NCBI GenBank assembly: GCA_937897325.1
Contig: CALCOY010000074.1
Coordinates: 26,017 to 90,016 of the forward strand
Direction of reading: 5' to 3'
Length of the DNA stretch: 64,000 nt
DNA from: an uncultured Shimia sp.
Lineage (GTDB): Bacteria > Pseudomonadota > Alphaproteobacteria > Rhodobacterales > Rhodobacteraceae
Position 1 is the stretch's first letter. Each line of letters starts with the position of its first letter. The translations under genes and the position numbers were made by a program. The notes beneath the pieces are model-generated. The model worked only from the letters and a program-made list of their open reading frames with translations, ran no database searches and had not been told where the DNA came from. Of this stretch, positions 1 through 9,770 are shown piece by piece.

Positions 1-288
1 GTAAGCTATAATACCGACATCAACGCGTTGCCGGGGATCATCAATCCGGCCGTTGCGGCTCTCGATTTTGTTCTGGATGATCCCGAAGGCCCCGATTGCG
101 AGCTTGTTGGATTTGGCGATAGCGGCATCGACTTCTGCGTCGAATACTGGGTCAGCGGGATCGATGACGGGCGCAACAAGTACAAGAGCCACGTGCTTTT
201 TGCGATCTGGAACGCGCTGAAAGAGGCCGACATCGAGATCCCCTACCCACAGCGGGTGGTCGAAATCAAAGGCAAGATGCCGGCATGA
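1..288 (+). CDS. MscS-family mechanosensitive channel, C-terminal end (partial)
   Basis: Only the last 95 codons are present; the gene starts before the window, in frame from base 1. The visible part reads like the C-terminal cytoplasmic domain of MscS-type small-conductance mechanosensitive channels: a GFGDSGIDF strand, a FCVEYWV strand, then a helix with AIWNALKEADIEIPYPQRVV, a stretch highly typical of the family's last alpha-beta element. These inner-membrane channels release solutes on hypo-osmotic shock. The stop codon overlaps the next start by 4 bases (ATGA), so the following flavoprotein gene is probably translationally coupled. The pore helices are outside the window, so the subfamily cannot be named. 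Confidence 0.85.
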   Translation, partial: VSYNTDINALPGIINPAVAALDFVLDDPEGPDCELVGFGDSGIDFCVEYWVSGIDDGRNKYKSHVLFAIWNALKEADIEIPYPQRVVEIKGKMPA

Positions 289-1454
289 CGAAGGCGCTGG
301 TCATCGGCGCGGGTCCGGCCGGGCTGATGGCGGCAGAGGAAATGGCCAGGGCAGGCCTTTTGGTGACTGTTGCCGATGCGATGCCCTCCGTGGGTCGAAA
401 GTTCCTGATGGCGGGCAAATCCGGGCTCAATCTGACCAATGCACGCGGGGAGGTGCAGCAGGCCTACCGCCCGACCCAGCCATTGGACCGCATGATAAAG
501 GCCTTCGGCCCGGATGCGATCTGGACCTGGGCCGAGGGTCTGGGTCAGTCGCTTTTTGTAGGATCGTCGGGCCATGTCTTCCCACATGCGATGAAGGCCT
601 CACCACTTTTGCGCGCCTGGCTGGCGCGTTTGACAGATCTGGGGGTTGAGGTCCGCCCTCGCATGCGGTGGACCGGGCCGCTTGGCCGTGCCGCCCAGGA
701 TTGGTCCTTTGCGGATGGGACGGTTTTGCATGCGGATCGGGTGGTGCTGGCGCTTGGCGGCGCAAGCTGGCGGCGGCTCGGGTCGGACGGGCTCTGGGCA
801 GAGGCGTTCAAGGCAGCGGCTGTGCCGCTCACACCGTTTCGTGGCTCCAATCTTGGTTTTGGGGTTGATTGGACTGATCACATGGCGCCGGTTTTCGGCA
901 AACCTGTGAAACCGGTGCGTCTGATCGCCGGGGAGATCGCGAAGAAGGGCGAATTTATCATAACAAAACAAGGTGTTGAGGGCAGCGGGATCTATGCCCT
1001 TTCCCATGTGCTTCAGCGCGGGGCGGCGTTGAAGGTCGACCTTCTGCCTGACCTTTCGAATGTGGAAGTGACCGACAGACTGGCGCGACCAAGGGGCAAG
1101 CAGACCGTGACCAGTTTTCTGCGCAAAACGTTTCGGTTTGATTCTGCAAAGCTTGCCTTGATCAATGAGTTGGCCCGCGGTCAGACCTTGGCGGCTCTGC
1201 CCCTGAAGGCTCTGCCCCTCCCATTGAAGGGTCCGCAGCCGATGGATGAGGCAATCTCAACCGCCGGTGGTGTGGCCTGGGACGGGCTGGATGACGGTTT
1301 GATGCTGAAGGATTGCCCGGGCGTTTACTGCGCGGGTGAAATGCTGGACTGGGATGCGCCGACCGGAGGCTATCTGTTGACGGCGTGCCTGGCGACGGGG
1401 CTTTGGGCAGGGCGGTCGGCTGGTGGTTTGGCACCGAACGCAAACAAAGATTGA
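285..1454 (+). CDS. BaiN/HI0933-family FAD-dependent oxidoreductase
   Basis: A 389-residue cytosolic flavoprotein. The N-terminus has the FAD dinucleotide motif GAGPAGLMAAEEMARAG (residues 8-24), followed by GRKFLMAGKSGLNLTN, which is diagnostic of the HI0933/YhiN/BaiN family, and a C-terminal FAD-contact stretch CAGEMLDWDAPTGGY. Length and motifs fit the TIGR03862 (PP_4964-type) branch. The physiological substrate of this branch is not known; BaiN relatives in gut Firmicutes reduce bile-acid intermediates, which should not be transferred here. Its ATG overlaps the stop of the channel gene by 4 bases. The 171 bases downstream, up to the convergent GST gene, hold nothing I can identify. Confidence 0.88.
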   Translation: MTKALVIGAGPAGLMAAEEMARAGLLVTVADAMPSVGRKFLMAGKSGLNLTNARGEVQQAYRPTQPLDRMIKAFGPDAIWTWAEGLGQSLFVGSSGHVFPHAMKASPLLRAWLARLTDLGVEVRPRMRWTGPLGRAAQDWSFADGTVLHADRVVLALGGASWRRLGSDGLWAEAFKAAAVPLTPFRGSNLGFGVDWTDHMAPVFGKPVKPVRLIAGEIAKKGEFIITKQGVEGSGIYALSHVLQRGAALKVDLLPDLSNVEVTDRLARPRGKQTVTSFLRKTFRFDSAKLALINELARGQTLAALPLKALPLPLKGPQPMDEAISTAGGVAWDGLDDGLMLKDCPGVYCAGEMLDWDAPTGGYLLTACLATGLWAGRSAGGLAPNANKD

Positions 1455-1625
1455 CGGCGTCCTTTCAACCAGGACGCGGATATGAATCCTGAGCCCATCA
1501 AAGCAAGGCCAGACCACCATCTGTCCTAGGTCGCTATCGGGTCAGCGACGATGTCGGTATGTCGCTCGTCAACCGCCTGCACGGTCTGCTTTGTCACCCG
1601 GGTCTTAAAGCGGCGCGTGTCGCGC

Positions 1626-2210
1626 CTACCTGGCGCCCGCCGCGCGGAAGGCAGGTCGTGCCCGCATCCGTTTGGAGTAGTCTTTCACTTTCGCGCTCAT
1701 CTCGGGGAAGCCCGCTGAAAATCCCCAACCCAGACAGTGGGTGGCCAGCAGGTCGGGAATGGTGATCTTGTCGCCCATCAGAAAGTCCCCGGTTAGCCGA
1801 GCCTCCAGCCCTGCAAGGCTGCGGGTGTATTCGGCGTGCAGACCAGGTTCAATCTGCGGCACCCTCACGCCATCCGGCAGGATGCGCGTATGCTTGGCAT
1901 GAGTCCAAAGCAGCGCGTCGAATTCGTCGATCAGCCACAACGTCAGGGCATCCTGCTGCGCGCGGTCTGGTGTGCCCGCAGGTGCTGTCAGCGTGCCGTG
2001 CTTGTCGCCCAAATACGTCATAATCGCCACACTATCGGTCAGCACCGCATCGCCATCAACCAGCGCAGGGATTTTGCCCAAAGGATTGAACTGGCGTGCC
2101 TCGTCCGAGGCCGGGGTGGCGGGCACGACTTCATAGTCTTGGCAGAGTTCTTCCAGCATCCACATGACTCGAAAGGCGCGTGTGCGGACGGCCCCAATGA
2201 CTTTGTACAT
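1626..2210 (-). CDS. Glutathione S-transferase family protein
   Basis: A 194-residue cytosolic protein with the GST layout. An N-terminal thioredoxin-like half (about residues 1-75) carries NPLGKIPALVDGD, whose cis-proline binds the glutathione backbone, and LTDSVAIMTYLGD, the glutathione gamma-glutamyl contact. The all-helical C-terminal half holds MGDKITIPDLLATHCLGW, the N-capping/aspartate helix of GSTs. The N-terminus MYKVIGAVRTRAFRVMWML places an Arg-Thr-Arg in the catalytic loop and no obvious Cys, so the class and substrate cannot be given. It stands alone and is divergent from the GFA gene. Confidence 0.88.
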   Translation of the reverse strand: MYKVIGAVRTRAFRVMWMLEELCQDYEVVPATPASDEARQFNPLGKIPALVDGDAVLTDSVAIMTYLGDKHGTLTAPAGTPDRAQQDALTLWLIDEFDALLWTHAKHTRILPDGVRVPQIEPGLHAEYTRSLAGLEARLTGDFLMGDKITIPDLLATHCLGWGFSAGFPEMSAKVKDYSKRMRARPAFRAAGAR

Positions 2211-2335
2211 AACATCCCCCTTTTGGTTTTACTGACCGTAGCGGGCGTGCGATCGGGAGCAAGCTGAACCTTGTGGACAAAAACTGGCAGGTAGCGTTCG
2301 TAACGTCGCCCCGGGACACAAGAGGGAGAAGTTCG

Positions 2336-2764
2336 ATGTCGAAAACCGGCGGATGCATTTGCGGGGCCGTGCGTTTTGAAATCAGCGGCGATGTAACCGA
2401 GACGGGCGCGTGTCATTGCAGCATGTGTCGGCGTTGGAGCGGCGGGGTCTATCTGGGCATTCAGGTGCCACCTGATCAGATGAAGATCGAGGATGAGAGC
2501 GCACTGACAATCTATGCCTCCTCTCCCTGGGCCGAGCGGGCATTTTGCGCCACATGCGGGTCGAACATGTATTATCGGGTCACGGCGCCGGGGGCGCATC
2601 AGGGAACGTATCACGTGGGGCTGGGGTCCTTTGACGAACCTGACGGTATTGTTCTGAAGGAAGAGATTTTCATCGATAAGAAGCCTGACGGCTATGCCTT
2701 TGCGGGCGAGACAGGCAAGATGACAGAGGCTGAAATGATGGCGCTGTTTGCACCGCAGGATTGA
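2336..2764 (+). CDS. GFA-fold (glutathione-dependent formaldehyde-activating-like) zinc protein
   Basis: A 142-residue protein. The start at 2336 has a GGGAGAAG ribosome site 5 bases upstream; the open frame extends further up but without one. Zinc ligands of the GFA/CENP-V fold are visible: GGCICGAVRF (residues 6-15), CHCSMCRR, then FCATCGSNMYY. The founding member accelerates S-hydroxymethylglutathione formation, but most family members are uncharacterised and the activity has been disputed. This is one of three GFA-fold genes in the window (others at 11999 and 34326). It is divergent from the GST gene, a loose thematic link to thiol chemistry. Confidence 0.87.
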   Translation: MSKTGGCICGAVRFEISGDVTETGACHCSMCRRWSGGVYLGIQVPPDQMKIEDESALTIYASSPWAERAFCATCGSNMYYRVTAPGAHQGTYHVGLGSFDEPDGIVLKEEIFIDKKPDGYAFAGETGKMTEAEMMALFAPQD

Positions 2765-2940
2765 GATCCGCACGCCCGGCATACCTTAATGAGCGGATGC
2801 GATTGCGCACTATTCCGCGGGCGAGACATGTCGGTATTTCAAAGATCACGAATGCAGAATGCCGCGATACAGGGTTCGGGCTTGGCTGCTTTTGCCAATG
2901 CGATATTCTGGTGCTCGCCAGCAAGCTGGGAGGGCGCAGA

Positions 2941-3567
2941 ATGTCCGAGGTGAATATCTGGATCGTTGTCGGGGCTGCATTGCTGGGTGGCCTGACGCCC
3001 GGGCCCGTTATGTTTGCAATCGCTGGTACGGCCATGGCGCGCGGTCGAAGCTACGGTTTTGCCGTCGCTTACGGGATCACGGCTGGTGCGTCGGTTTGGG
3101 CGATTTTGTCGGCGCTTGGAATGGGCGCGCTGTTAAGCGCCAACCAATGGCTTTTTGAGACGTTGAAATACGTGGGGGCAGCCTATCTGGCATGGCTCGG
3201 TTTCAGGGCTGCGCGATCGGCACTTGGTCCGGAAAAGCATTTCAAAACAAGAGACTTAGGCGCATCTTACAAGGTGGCGGCCTTGCGCGGCGCGTTGATA
3301 CATCTGACCAACCCGAAAGCGTTGTTCTTCTGGGGATCGATCTTTGCCATTGGCGCAAAGCCAGATGCATCTTCTGCTGCAGTGATCTGGATCGTCGGGA
3401 TCAGCATGGCGGTCAATGTCATGCTTGTGACCACATGGGCGCTCTTGTTTTCGACGCCCGCCTTGATGGATGCATATCTGCGGTTTCGGCGTTGGATCGA
3501 AGGTGTTTTCGCCGTCTTTTTTGGGGGTGCTGCCGTCTTCATTGTGGCGCGTCGTTCGGCCGAGTAG
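2941..3567 (+). CDS. LysE/RhtB-family amino-acid exporter
   Basis: A 208-residue inner-membrane protein with about six hydrophobic segments. The start at 2941 follows a GGGAGG site at proper distance; the frame is open for 60 codons upstream but those have no coding look. Family marks are the N-terminal GGLTPGPVMFAIAGTAMARG and the mid-protein LTNPKALFFWGSIFAIGA, both typical of LysE/RhtB threonine, homoserine and cationic amino-acid exporters. The substrate cannot be read from the sequence. It is convergent with holA; the 133-base gap contains a short palindrome at 3653-3668 (CGTAATT, two bases, AATTACG) but no clear terminator. Confidence 0.9.
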   Translation: MSEVNIWIVVGAALLGGLTPGPVMFAIAGTAMARGRSYGFAVAYGITAGASVWAILSALGMGALLSANQWLFETLKYVGAAYLAWLGFRAARSALGPEKHFKTRDLGASYKVAALRGALIHLTNPKALFFWGSIFAIGAKPDASSAAVIWIVGISMAVNVMLVTTWALLFSTPALMDAYLRFRRWIEGVFAVFFGGAAVFIVARRSAE

Positions 3568-3700
3568 CTGATATGCGAAATGTAGTTCCCGCAAAATCGT
3601 GCGGTTTATTGGGGCGTCCAGCATTAAGGCATTCGACGCGGCATGCTGCGTTCGTAATTGAAATTACGCCGAGCCCTCAGAGTTTTCCTCTTCTAAGGTC

Positions 3701-4699
3701 CTAACGGCTGCCCAGCATCGCGAGACGGATGAAGGCCCGTTCGATCAAGGCCAGGGCGGGGGCGTGTTGGCCGGCTGAACGCAGTTGCAGGTCGGTGTCG
3801 GTCAGGACGGTGAGGGCCGTTTCAAGCCGGGCCGGGCCCCATTGTCGGGCCTGGGCCAGCATCTTGTCACGGTGCGGGCCCCAGATCTGGGGGCGCCCGG
3901 TTGTATCAAGTGCTATCCGGTGCAGGCTGCGAAAGTGCCGCATGGCCCCGATGCAAAGCGTCACCGCATTCACCCCCTGTGCCGAGAGGCGCTGCATGAC
4001 CGGGCCGATTTCGGCGGCCTTGCCGTCGCCTACGACAAGCAAGACGTCGTCTACATCTGCCTCGATTGAAACGGGCGCGCAGGCGGCGATATCCTCAGGA
4101 CTGAGGGGCACTGTATCGCCTAATTTGTAAAGTCCAATTTTTTCAATAGTTTGACGGAAATCGCCTGGTTCCAGCGCGCGGGCCAAATCGACAAGCGTGC
4201 CCATGGCATCGCCTGATGCGGTGATGCCAGCGGTCTTCAGATCGCGCTCGATCTCGTCGCGTGTGGGCGGGTTGTCATAGATGCCGACGGCGAAGGCGTT
4301 TGGATGCGCCTCGAAGGCTTTGCGGATTTTCGATGTGGGTTTCAGCGCGCCCGCCGTCACGATCAATTGCGCATCGCCCGTCGCCCAAGCCTCAAGCGCG
4401 GGCAGGATGTGGGTCGCCTGTGTTTCGGTGGCGTCCTCCACAAGTGTTACGCGGGGACCCGGGAAGAACCCCATCGCCTTGAGCGCATCGATCACTTGCG
4501 CGGGATCCTCACGCAGCTTGCTGGCGGAGATGCGCGTGAGGCGCATCTCGTCGGGGCCATTGGGACCAATCAGCGCCGCAACGACCTCCTGTCGCTTTAT
4601 CGCCACACGCATCGCGTCGGCCCCATAGATCAGAAGACCGGTTTTGTCGGGATCGGGCTTGGCGAAATAGCCTGCAGCCTGGCTGGTGCTGAGCTTCAC
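3701..4699 (-). CDS. holA: DNA polymerase III delta subunit
   Basis: A 332-residue protein matching HolA in length and layout. It is the clamp-loader subunit that opens the beta sliding clamp during chromosome replication. Supporting stretches are LLIYGADAMRVAIKRQEVVA near the N-terminus, FFPGPRVTLVEDATE, the helical ALEPGDFRQTIEKIGLY, and the C-terminal MRHFRSLHRIALDTTG plus QLRSAGQHAPALALIERAF, which mark the collar domain. It is the last gene of leuS-lptE-holA: its ATG overlaps the lptE stop by 4 bases. Sequence conservation in this family is low, but the position after lptE is characteristic of proteobacteria. Confidence 0.92.
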   Translation of the reverse strand: MKLSTSQAAGYFAKPDPDKTGLLIYGADAMRVAIKRQEVVAALIGPNGPDEMRLTRISASKLREDPAQVIDALKAMGFFPGPRVTLVEDATETQATHILPALEAWATGDAQLIVTAGALKPTSKIRKAFEAHPNAFAVGIYDNPPTRDEIERDLKTAGITASGDAMGTLVDLARALEPGDFRQTIEKIGLYKLGDTVPLSPEDIAACAPVSIEADVDDVLLVVGDGKAAEIGPVMQRLSAQGVNAVTLCIGAMRHFRSLHRIALDTTGRPQIWGPHRDKMLAQARQWGPARLETALTVLTDTDLQLRSAGQHAPALALIERAFIRLAMLGSR

Positions 4700-5163
4700 A
4701 GATCGGCCGTTTGCAGGCGGATGACGATCCGGTCGGCGAGCATGGTCATAAGCCGTTCGCGCGCGTCGTCTTCTGCGGCCAGCGTGGCGACAAAGGTGCC
4801 GGTTGCGGAATAGCCAGTGAAGCTGTCAACCTTGCCGGAGGTCACGATTTGCCCGGTCACCTTGTCACGCAGGGCGTATTCGGCAGCGCCGATAACGTTG
4901 TAGCGCAGGATGTTGCCGTCTGCGTCGATGGCCAGGCCTTCTTGCGTGACGTCGATGGTCAGGCCAAGTGCGTAGGCGGCATCGGTCGCCGGACCTATCC
5001 GCTCTTCCAACTGGCGGACAAGAAGAAAGCCGTCGCGGGTTTTCTGTTCATCCACCAGAACGCGGTTTTGCAGGGCCGAGGCCGTGCTGCCGGGTCCGTA
5101 AACGGGCTGGAACCCGCAGGCCGCCAGAAAAAGGCAGAGTGCGACGGGCTTAAACCACGACAT
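4696..5163 (-). CDS. lptE: LPS-assembly lipoprotein LptE
   Basis: A 155-residue lipoprotein. The signal peptide ends in the lipobox LAAC with the lipidated Cys at residue 16, followed by GFQPVYG, the signature of LptE/RlpB. LptE plugs the LptD barrel in the outer membrane and receives lipopolysaccharide from the trans-periplasmic bridge. Mid-protein, [15 protein letters not shown] and [14 protein letters not shown] fit the family beta-sheet. The gene overlaps the end of leuS by 14 bases and holA by 4, so the three are co-translated. No Lpt partner is nearby. Confidence 0.92.
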   Translation of the reverse strand: MSWFKPVALCLFLAACGFQPVYGPGSTASALQNRVLVDEQKTRDGFLLVRQLEERIGPATDAAYALGLTIDVTQEGLAIDADGNILRYNVIGAAEYALRDKVTGQIVTSGKVDSFTGYSATGTFVATLAAEDDARERLMTMLADRIVIRLQTADL

Positions 5164-7750
5164 TCACGATCCGACCGGGCACGACAATCACCTTTTTCGG
5201 AGCGCCACCGTTCAGCGCTTTTGTGACAGCATCCGTGGCCAGCGCCATTTTTTCAACCTCTGCCTTATCCAAATCGGCCGGCACGTCGATTTCCGCGCGT
5301 CGCTTGCCGTTGATCTGGATCGGCAGCGTTACCGTGTCATCGACGAGCAGGCTTTCGTCGGCTTGGGGCCAAGGGGCTGCAGCGCAAAGTCCTTCGCCGC
5401 CCTGATGCGCCCAGATATCTTCGGCCAGATGCGGGGTCATCGGGGCCATGAGTTGCGCAAGCGTCATGATTGCCTCGCGTTGGGCCGCCTTGGACGCTTT
5501 GGATTTCTGCAATGTGGCCGTGAAAGCATACAGCTTTGCGATGGCGGCGTTGAAGCCGAAGCTTTCAACGCCCAAGGTTACGTCGTGGATTGTCTTGTGC
5601 CGGGCGCGGCTTAGATCGTCGTCACCTGTGCCATCGCCATCCTCCATCGCGCCGATCCGGTCGCAAAGGTTCCAGACGCGGGCGAGGTGCTTGTTCGCCG
5701 CCTCCGCGCCTGATGCGGTCCATTCCACATCGCGTTCTGGTGGAGAATCACTCAGAACGAACCACCTTGCCGTGTCGGCGCCGTAGTCGCGGATGATATC
5801 GGCGGGATCGACCACGTTGTTTTTGGACTTCGACATCTTCGCCGAAGGGGTGATCTGCACTTCGGTGCCGTCCTGCAGAAAGCCCTTGCCGTCGCGCATG
5901 TCGACATCTTCGGGATAGTGATAGCGCGGGCGGCCATTGTCATCCGTCGTTTGATAGATGGCGTGCGTCACCATGCCTTGGGTGAAAAGCGCATCGAAGG
6001 GCTCGATCGCCGATTTCGGCAGGTGCCCGGTAATCTGCATGGCGCGGGCAAAGAAACGCGAATAGAGCAGATGAAGGATCGCGTGTTCGATCCCTCCGAT
6101 ATACTGATCCACGTTCATCCAGTATTCGACGTCTTCCTTGACGGTCGGTGTATCCGCATGGGGCGCGGTGAAGCGGGCGAAATACCAGGACGAATCAACA
6201 AACGTATCCATCGTGTCCGTTTCACGCTTGGCCGGTAAGCCGCATTTTGGGCAGGGCACATCACGCCAGGTCGGATGCCGGTCAAGCGGATTGCCCGGGA
6301 TGTCGAAGGTCACGTCGTCGGGCAGCTTGATCGGCAGGTTCTCTTTCTTCTCGGGCACGACCCCGCAAGTCGGGCAATGCACAACCGGAATTGGGCAACC
6401 CCAATAGCGCTGACGGGAAAGGCCCCAGTCACGCAAACGGAACTTCGTGACGCCTTCCCCAACGGGACTGTCAACGAGATCGGACTTTTCATGCAGGGTT
6501 TCGAACCACGTGATCGCGTGATCGATCGCTTCATTCCCGGTCATCTGATCGGGGCCCGCGGCGGGGCGGACATACTCGACCTTTTCCTCCTTCGTTGGCA
6601 CGTAGGCTGCTTTCAGGATCGCGGGATCTTCGTAGCCGTCATCACGGTTGGTCCCGAGCGGACGCATGACCTCGACGATCGGGAGATCGTATTTTGTTGC
6701 AAAGGCATGGTCGCGTTCATCATGGGCAGGACAGCCGAAGATAGCGCCTGTGCCATAATCCATAAGGATGAAATTCGCGATGTAGACCGGTAGGTTATCC
6801 ACAAAGCCGCCGGGCAACTGCGCCCGAATGCCGGTGTCAAAGCCCAGCTTTTCGGCCTTTTCCATAGCCTCTGCGGTCGTTCCGCCCCTGCGACATTCGG
6901 CGCAGAATGCGGCAATTTCCGGGCTTTCCGCTTCGAGCGCTTTGGCAAGCGGATGATCGGGCGAAATGCCGACAAAAGACGCACCGAAGATGGTGTCAGG
7001 GCGGGTCGTGTAAACCTCGATCTTGTCCAATCCGTCCGGAGCGCCGGATGTCTCAAAGCTGAATTGCGCACCGCGCGACTTGCCGATCCAGTTTTCCTGC
7101 ATCAGCCGCACCTTAGCCGGCCAGTTTTCGAGCGTGTCGAGCGCGTCGAGCAGTTCTTCGGAATAATCGCTGATCTTGAAGAACCATTGTGTGAGTTCGC
7201 GCCGTTCAACCTCGGCGCCAGAGCGCCAGCCCTTGCCGTCGATCACTTGTTCATTGGCCAGAACAGTCATGTCGACCGGATCCCAGTTCACCACGGCGTT
7301 CTTTCGATAAACGAGGTCGGCTTCCATCATATCGAGAAAGAGCGCCTGTTGTTGGCCGTAATATTCTGGGTCGCAGGTCGCAAACATGCGCGACCAGTCG
7401 ATGGAAAAGCCAAGTGGCTTCATTTGCCCGACCATGTCGTCGATGTTGGAGTACGTCCAGTCCTTCGGGTGGATCCCCCTGTCCATCGCGGCGTTTTCGG
7501 CGGCGAGCCCAAAGGCATCAAAACCCATTGGGTGCAAGACGTTATGGCCCGTTGCCATCTTGTAGCGGGCGATCACGTCGCCCATCGTGTAGTTGCGGAC
7601 GTGCCCGATATGGATGCGGCCAGAGGGGTAGGGGAACATCTCAAGCACGTAGTATTTGGGCTTGTCGGCGCTGCGGGTGGCTTGGAAAATGGCTGCCTCG
7701 TCCCAGGCCTTTTGCCAGCGGTCTTCGATATCTGAGGGCGTGTAGGGCAT
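5150..7750 (-). CDS. leuS: Leucyl-tRNA synthetase
   Basis: An 866-residue class I aminoacyl-tRNA synthetase, normal bacterial length. The start chosen is the ATG at 7750 giving [16 protein letters not shown], the usual LeuS N-terminus; the frame runs 116 codons further upstream into DUF3576 but that part is unrelated. Class I signatures are present: HIGH in [16 protein letters not shown] and KMSKS in [14 protein letters not shown]. The editing (CP1) domain with [12 protein letters not shown] is complete, so mischarged isoleucyl/norvalyl-tRNA should be cleared. Zinc-type cysteines occur in CPTCGVVP and [10 protein letters not shown]. It leads the leuS-lptE-holA operon. Confidence 0.97.
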   Translation of the reverse strand: MPYTPSDIEDRWQKAWDEAAIFQATRSADKPKYYVLEMFPYPSGRIHIGHVRNYTMGDVIARYKMATGHNVLHPMGFDAFGLAAENAAMDRGIHPKDWTYSNIDDMVGQMKPLGFSIDWSRMFATCDPEYYGQQQALFLDMMEADLVYRKNAVVNWDPVDMTVLANEQVIDGKGWRSGAEVERRELTQWFFKISDYSEELLDALDTLENWPAKVRLMQENWIGKSRGAQFSFETSGAPDGLDKIEVYTTRPDTIFGASFVGISPDHPLAKALEAESPEIAAFCAECRRGGTTAEAMEKAEKLGFDTGIRAQLPGGFVDNLPVYIANFILMDYGTGAIFGCPAHDERDHAFATKYDLPIVEVMRPLGTNRDDGYEDPAILKAAYVPTKEEKVEYVRPAAGPDQMTGNEAIDHAITWFETLHEKSDLVDSPVGEGVTKFRLRDWGLSRQRYWGCPIPVVHCPTCGVVPEKKENLPIKLPDDVTFDIPGNPLDRHPTWRDVPCPKCGLPAKRETDTMDTFVDSSWYFARFTAPHADTPTVKEDVEYWMNVDQYIGGIEHAILHLLYSRFFARAMQITGHLPKSAIEPFDALFTQGMVTHAIYQTTDDNGRPRYHYPEDVDMRDGKGFLQDGTEVQITPSAKMSKSKNNVVDPADIIRDYGADTARWFVLSDSPPERDVEWTASGAEAANKHLARVWNLCDRIGAMEDGDGTGDDDLSRARHKTIHDVTLGVESFGFNAAIAKLYAFTATLQKSKASKAAQREAIMTLAQLMAPMTPHLAEDIWAHQGGEGLCAAAPWPQADESLLVDDTVTLPIQINGKRRAEIDVPADLDKAEVEKMALATDAVTKALNGGAPKKVIVVPGRIVNVVV

Positions 7751-7824
7751 GTTGTCTGACCTTTGGAAACGCGAACGCCGGGCGTGTTGGCCCGGCGCAT
7801 GTGATAGAGCGGCTTTTGCGGGCT

Positions 7825-8313
7825 TTAAAGTCGATTGTCCGAGATGCGTAGTTGGCGTGCCCGGCTGAGGATCGCGTCTTCCACCGCACGCACCGTGGCC
7901 GGATTGGCCGGACCGCCCCGCGTCTGCAAAGCCACGCTTAAAGAGCGCGCGTCGAGAGCGGGATCCTTGATGTGAACGGTGGCCCTGTAGGCGCGACCTC
8001 CGTTGGGGGGGGTGCCGTAGCCGGTTACAATAACGCCGGTGAAGGGGTCGATTGACTGGATCGGCAAAAAGTTCAACACCTCGATCGAGGCAGACCAAAT
8101 GTATTTGTTGACGTTGACGCGGGTTTCTCGATTGTCGCGGTTAAACACGTCCCAGATAGAGCTCCCGCCCTGTTCCTGAGCGCTCGGAGGCAGACTGCGC
8201 GGAGGGCCATCAGCTCCATCATTCACGTTTGGTTCGCCCCGCTGGGAACAGGCGACGAGGGCCATCAAAGTGACCCCTCCTATGACCGGCTTGAGTAGTG
8301 TGGACCAACGCAA
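7825..8313 (-). CDS. DUF3576 lipoprotein
   Basis: A 162-residue putative lipoprotein. The signal peptide carries a lipobox ending LVAC (Cys 22), followed by a low-complexity linker rich in Gly, Pro and Ser. The folded part contains [23 protein letters not shown] and [15 protein letters not shown], the marks of DUF3576, an alphaproteobacterial family of unknown function often found just before leuS. It lies 74 bases upstream of leuS on the same strand and may share its transcript. It is probably anchored to the inner leaflet of the outer membrane; no function can be assigned. Confidence 0.85.
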   Translation of the reverse strand: MRWSTLLKPVIGGVTLMALVACSQRGEPNVNDGADGPPRSLPPSAQEQGGSSIWDVFNRDNRETRVNVNKYIWSASIEVLNFLPIQSIDPFTGVIVTGYGTPPNGGRAYRATVHIKDPALDARSLSVALQTRGGPANPATVRAVEDAILSRARQLRISDNRL

Positions 8314-8562
8314 CGCGCTTCCCCCTTAAAAATGTGATTTGTGGTGTAACCAACCGCTGTTACGGGGGCAAGCCTCTTCGGGTCGCGTGGGTATCGGCTG
8401 GTGGCTGTGTGCTGGTGTGGCATTGCTGCACCATACTGGCGCACATTGAGAAATCGATTGGCGCAGCGCTTGCAAAGAAGGGGCGTTCGGAGCGAAAGAC
8501 ATTTTTGTACCCTCTCCGGGCTCCCCGGTTTGGGCAGTCAAATTGAAACTGAGGGAAAAGCT

Positions 8563-9504
8563 ATGAAAAAAGCTCTCTTGATCACGACAGCGCTGGTTGC
8601 CTCTACAGGCATGGCTTCAGCCCAAAACGTGACGAGCTCCAACGCCGACATCACGCTGGGCGGTTACGCTCGCTGGGGTGTTATTTACTCCGACCCAGAT
8701 ACGCCTGGCGCGGACTCCAGCACAGACATCACAAGCCGTTGGCGTCTGCAGATCGACGCGACAACTGAAACAGATGCAGGCGTCACACTTGGTGCGCGCG
8801 TCCGTTTCCAGGTTGATGGCAGCGACGGCGATAATGCACTGACCCAAGCCGAAGAACTAAACGCAGCTCGTTTCTTTGCACGCATGGGCGGCTTGGAAAT
8901 CGGCGTCGGTAACATCCAAGGTGCTATCGAATTTATGCCAGGTCAGTACACCATCGACCTCGGCTTGACCGGTTTGGGCTATGACTACACGGTCTACGAT
9001 GGCAACGCTGATGCCTACTCGTCCGGTGGTACTGGTGCCAGCACCCGGAACGGCGTTGAAGTCATCTACGGTATCGGCGATTTCGAGGTTCACGTCTCGG
9101 CGTCCGAATCTGCCACGAACGACCGTATTGCTGCGGTTGTGTCGTACGAATTTGGCAACTTTACTGTTGCTGCCGGTGTCCAGGACTCTGACCTCGCAAC
9201 CGACACTGATTGGACAGTTGCGGTCGAAGGTTCGGTTGGCATCTTTGACTTCGGTGTCGCTTATGCGGACAACGGCGATGAGGCTGCAGGTGGCGGCGAT
9301 CATTGGTCGGTCATGGGCCGTTTTGACGTTGGCGCAGCCACAAACGTCGAATTCTACGTTGCAGACGCTGACTACTTTGCCGACACAAGCTACGGTGTTG
9401 ACTTCAACCACGATCTTGGTGGTGGTGCGACCATGCGCGGTGGTATTGCGTCTCTTAGAGACGGTGAGCTCCGCGCCGACTTCGGTGTGCGCTTCAACTT
9501 CTAA
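8563..9504 (+). CDS. Porin 1 (Rhodobacter-type outer-membrane porin)
   Basis: A 313-residue outer-membrane beta-barrel. The start at 8563 has GAGG at good spacing and begins a clean signal peptide MKKALLITTALVASTGMASA, cleaved before QNVTSS. The mature protein shows alternating amphipathic strands (ITLGGYARWGV, TLGARVRFQVDG, RADFGVRFNF), acidic periplasm-side loops, and ends in Phe, the signal read by the BAM machine. It belongs to the Gram-negative porin family best known from Rhodobacter, which forms trimers passing small polar solutes. It is followed by a strong terminator and by a paralog at 9771. Confidence 0.92.
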   Translation: MKKALLITTALVASTGMASAQNVTSSNADITLGGYARWGVIYSDPDTPGADSSTDITSRWRLQIDATTETDAGVTLGARVRFQVDGSDGDNALTQAEELNAARFFARMGGLEIGVGNIQGAIEFMPGQYTIDLGLTGLGYDYTVYDGNADAYSSGGTGASTRNGVEVIYGIGDFEVHVSASESATNDRIAAVVSYEFGNFTVAAGVQDSDLATDTDWTVAVEGSVGIFDFGVAYADNGDEAAGGGDHWSVMGRFDVGAATNVEFYVADADYFADTSYGVDFNHDLGGGATMRGGIASLRDGELRADFGVRFNF

Positions 9505-9529
9505 GCTTATCGCTACTACTTGATGTTTT

Positions 9530-9563
9530 GGGGCAGGCCTTCGGTCTGCCCCTTCTCTTTTTT
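9530..9563 (+). terminator. Rho-independent terminator of porin 1
   Basis: A GGGGCAG...CTGCCCC hairpin with a 10-bp stem (one G-T pair) and a 3-base TTC loop, starting 26 bases after the porin 1 stop and followed by TTCTCTTTTTT. The stem sequence is almost the same as in the terminator of porin 2. Confidence 0.9.
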
Positions 9564-9722
9564 GAAACGTAAAAAGTCTTTGTGAAGCCCGTGCTGTCGT
9601 CGAGCCTTCCGCTGTTTGAGGGCGCAAGGCGGGTTTCAGCCAACCGCGGAAAATGTCCCAAAAAATTGCGATCACGTGGTTGTAAATTGAACATGTAAAC
9701 TCGACATACCACTAACACCCAT

Positions 9723-9737
9723 TCCGAGAATCTCGGA
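9723..9737. promoter_or_regulatory. Palindrome in the 5' region of porin 2
   Basis: TCCGAGA-A-TCTCGGA, a perfect 7-bp inverted repeat around one base, 34 bases before the porin 2 start codon. The position suits an operator or a short leader hairpin. No known regulator is assigned, and no copy is seen before porin 1. Confidence 0.4.
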
Positions 9738-9770
9738 TTAGGCAGTTACTCACAAACAAGGGACATTGTT

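Noticed and set aside
3653..3668. Palindrome CGTAATT-GA-AATTACG between lysE and holA as a terminator
   Set aside because: The stem is only 7 bp and AT-rich, and no T-run follows on either strand.
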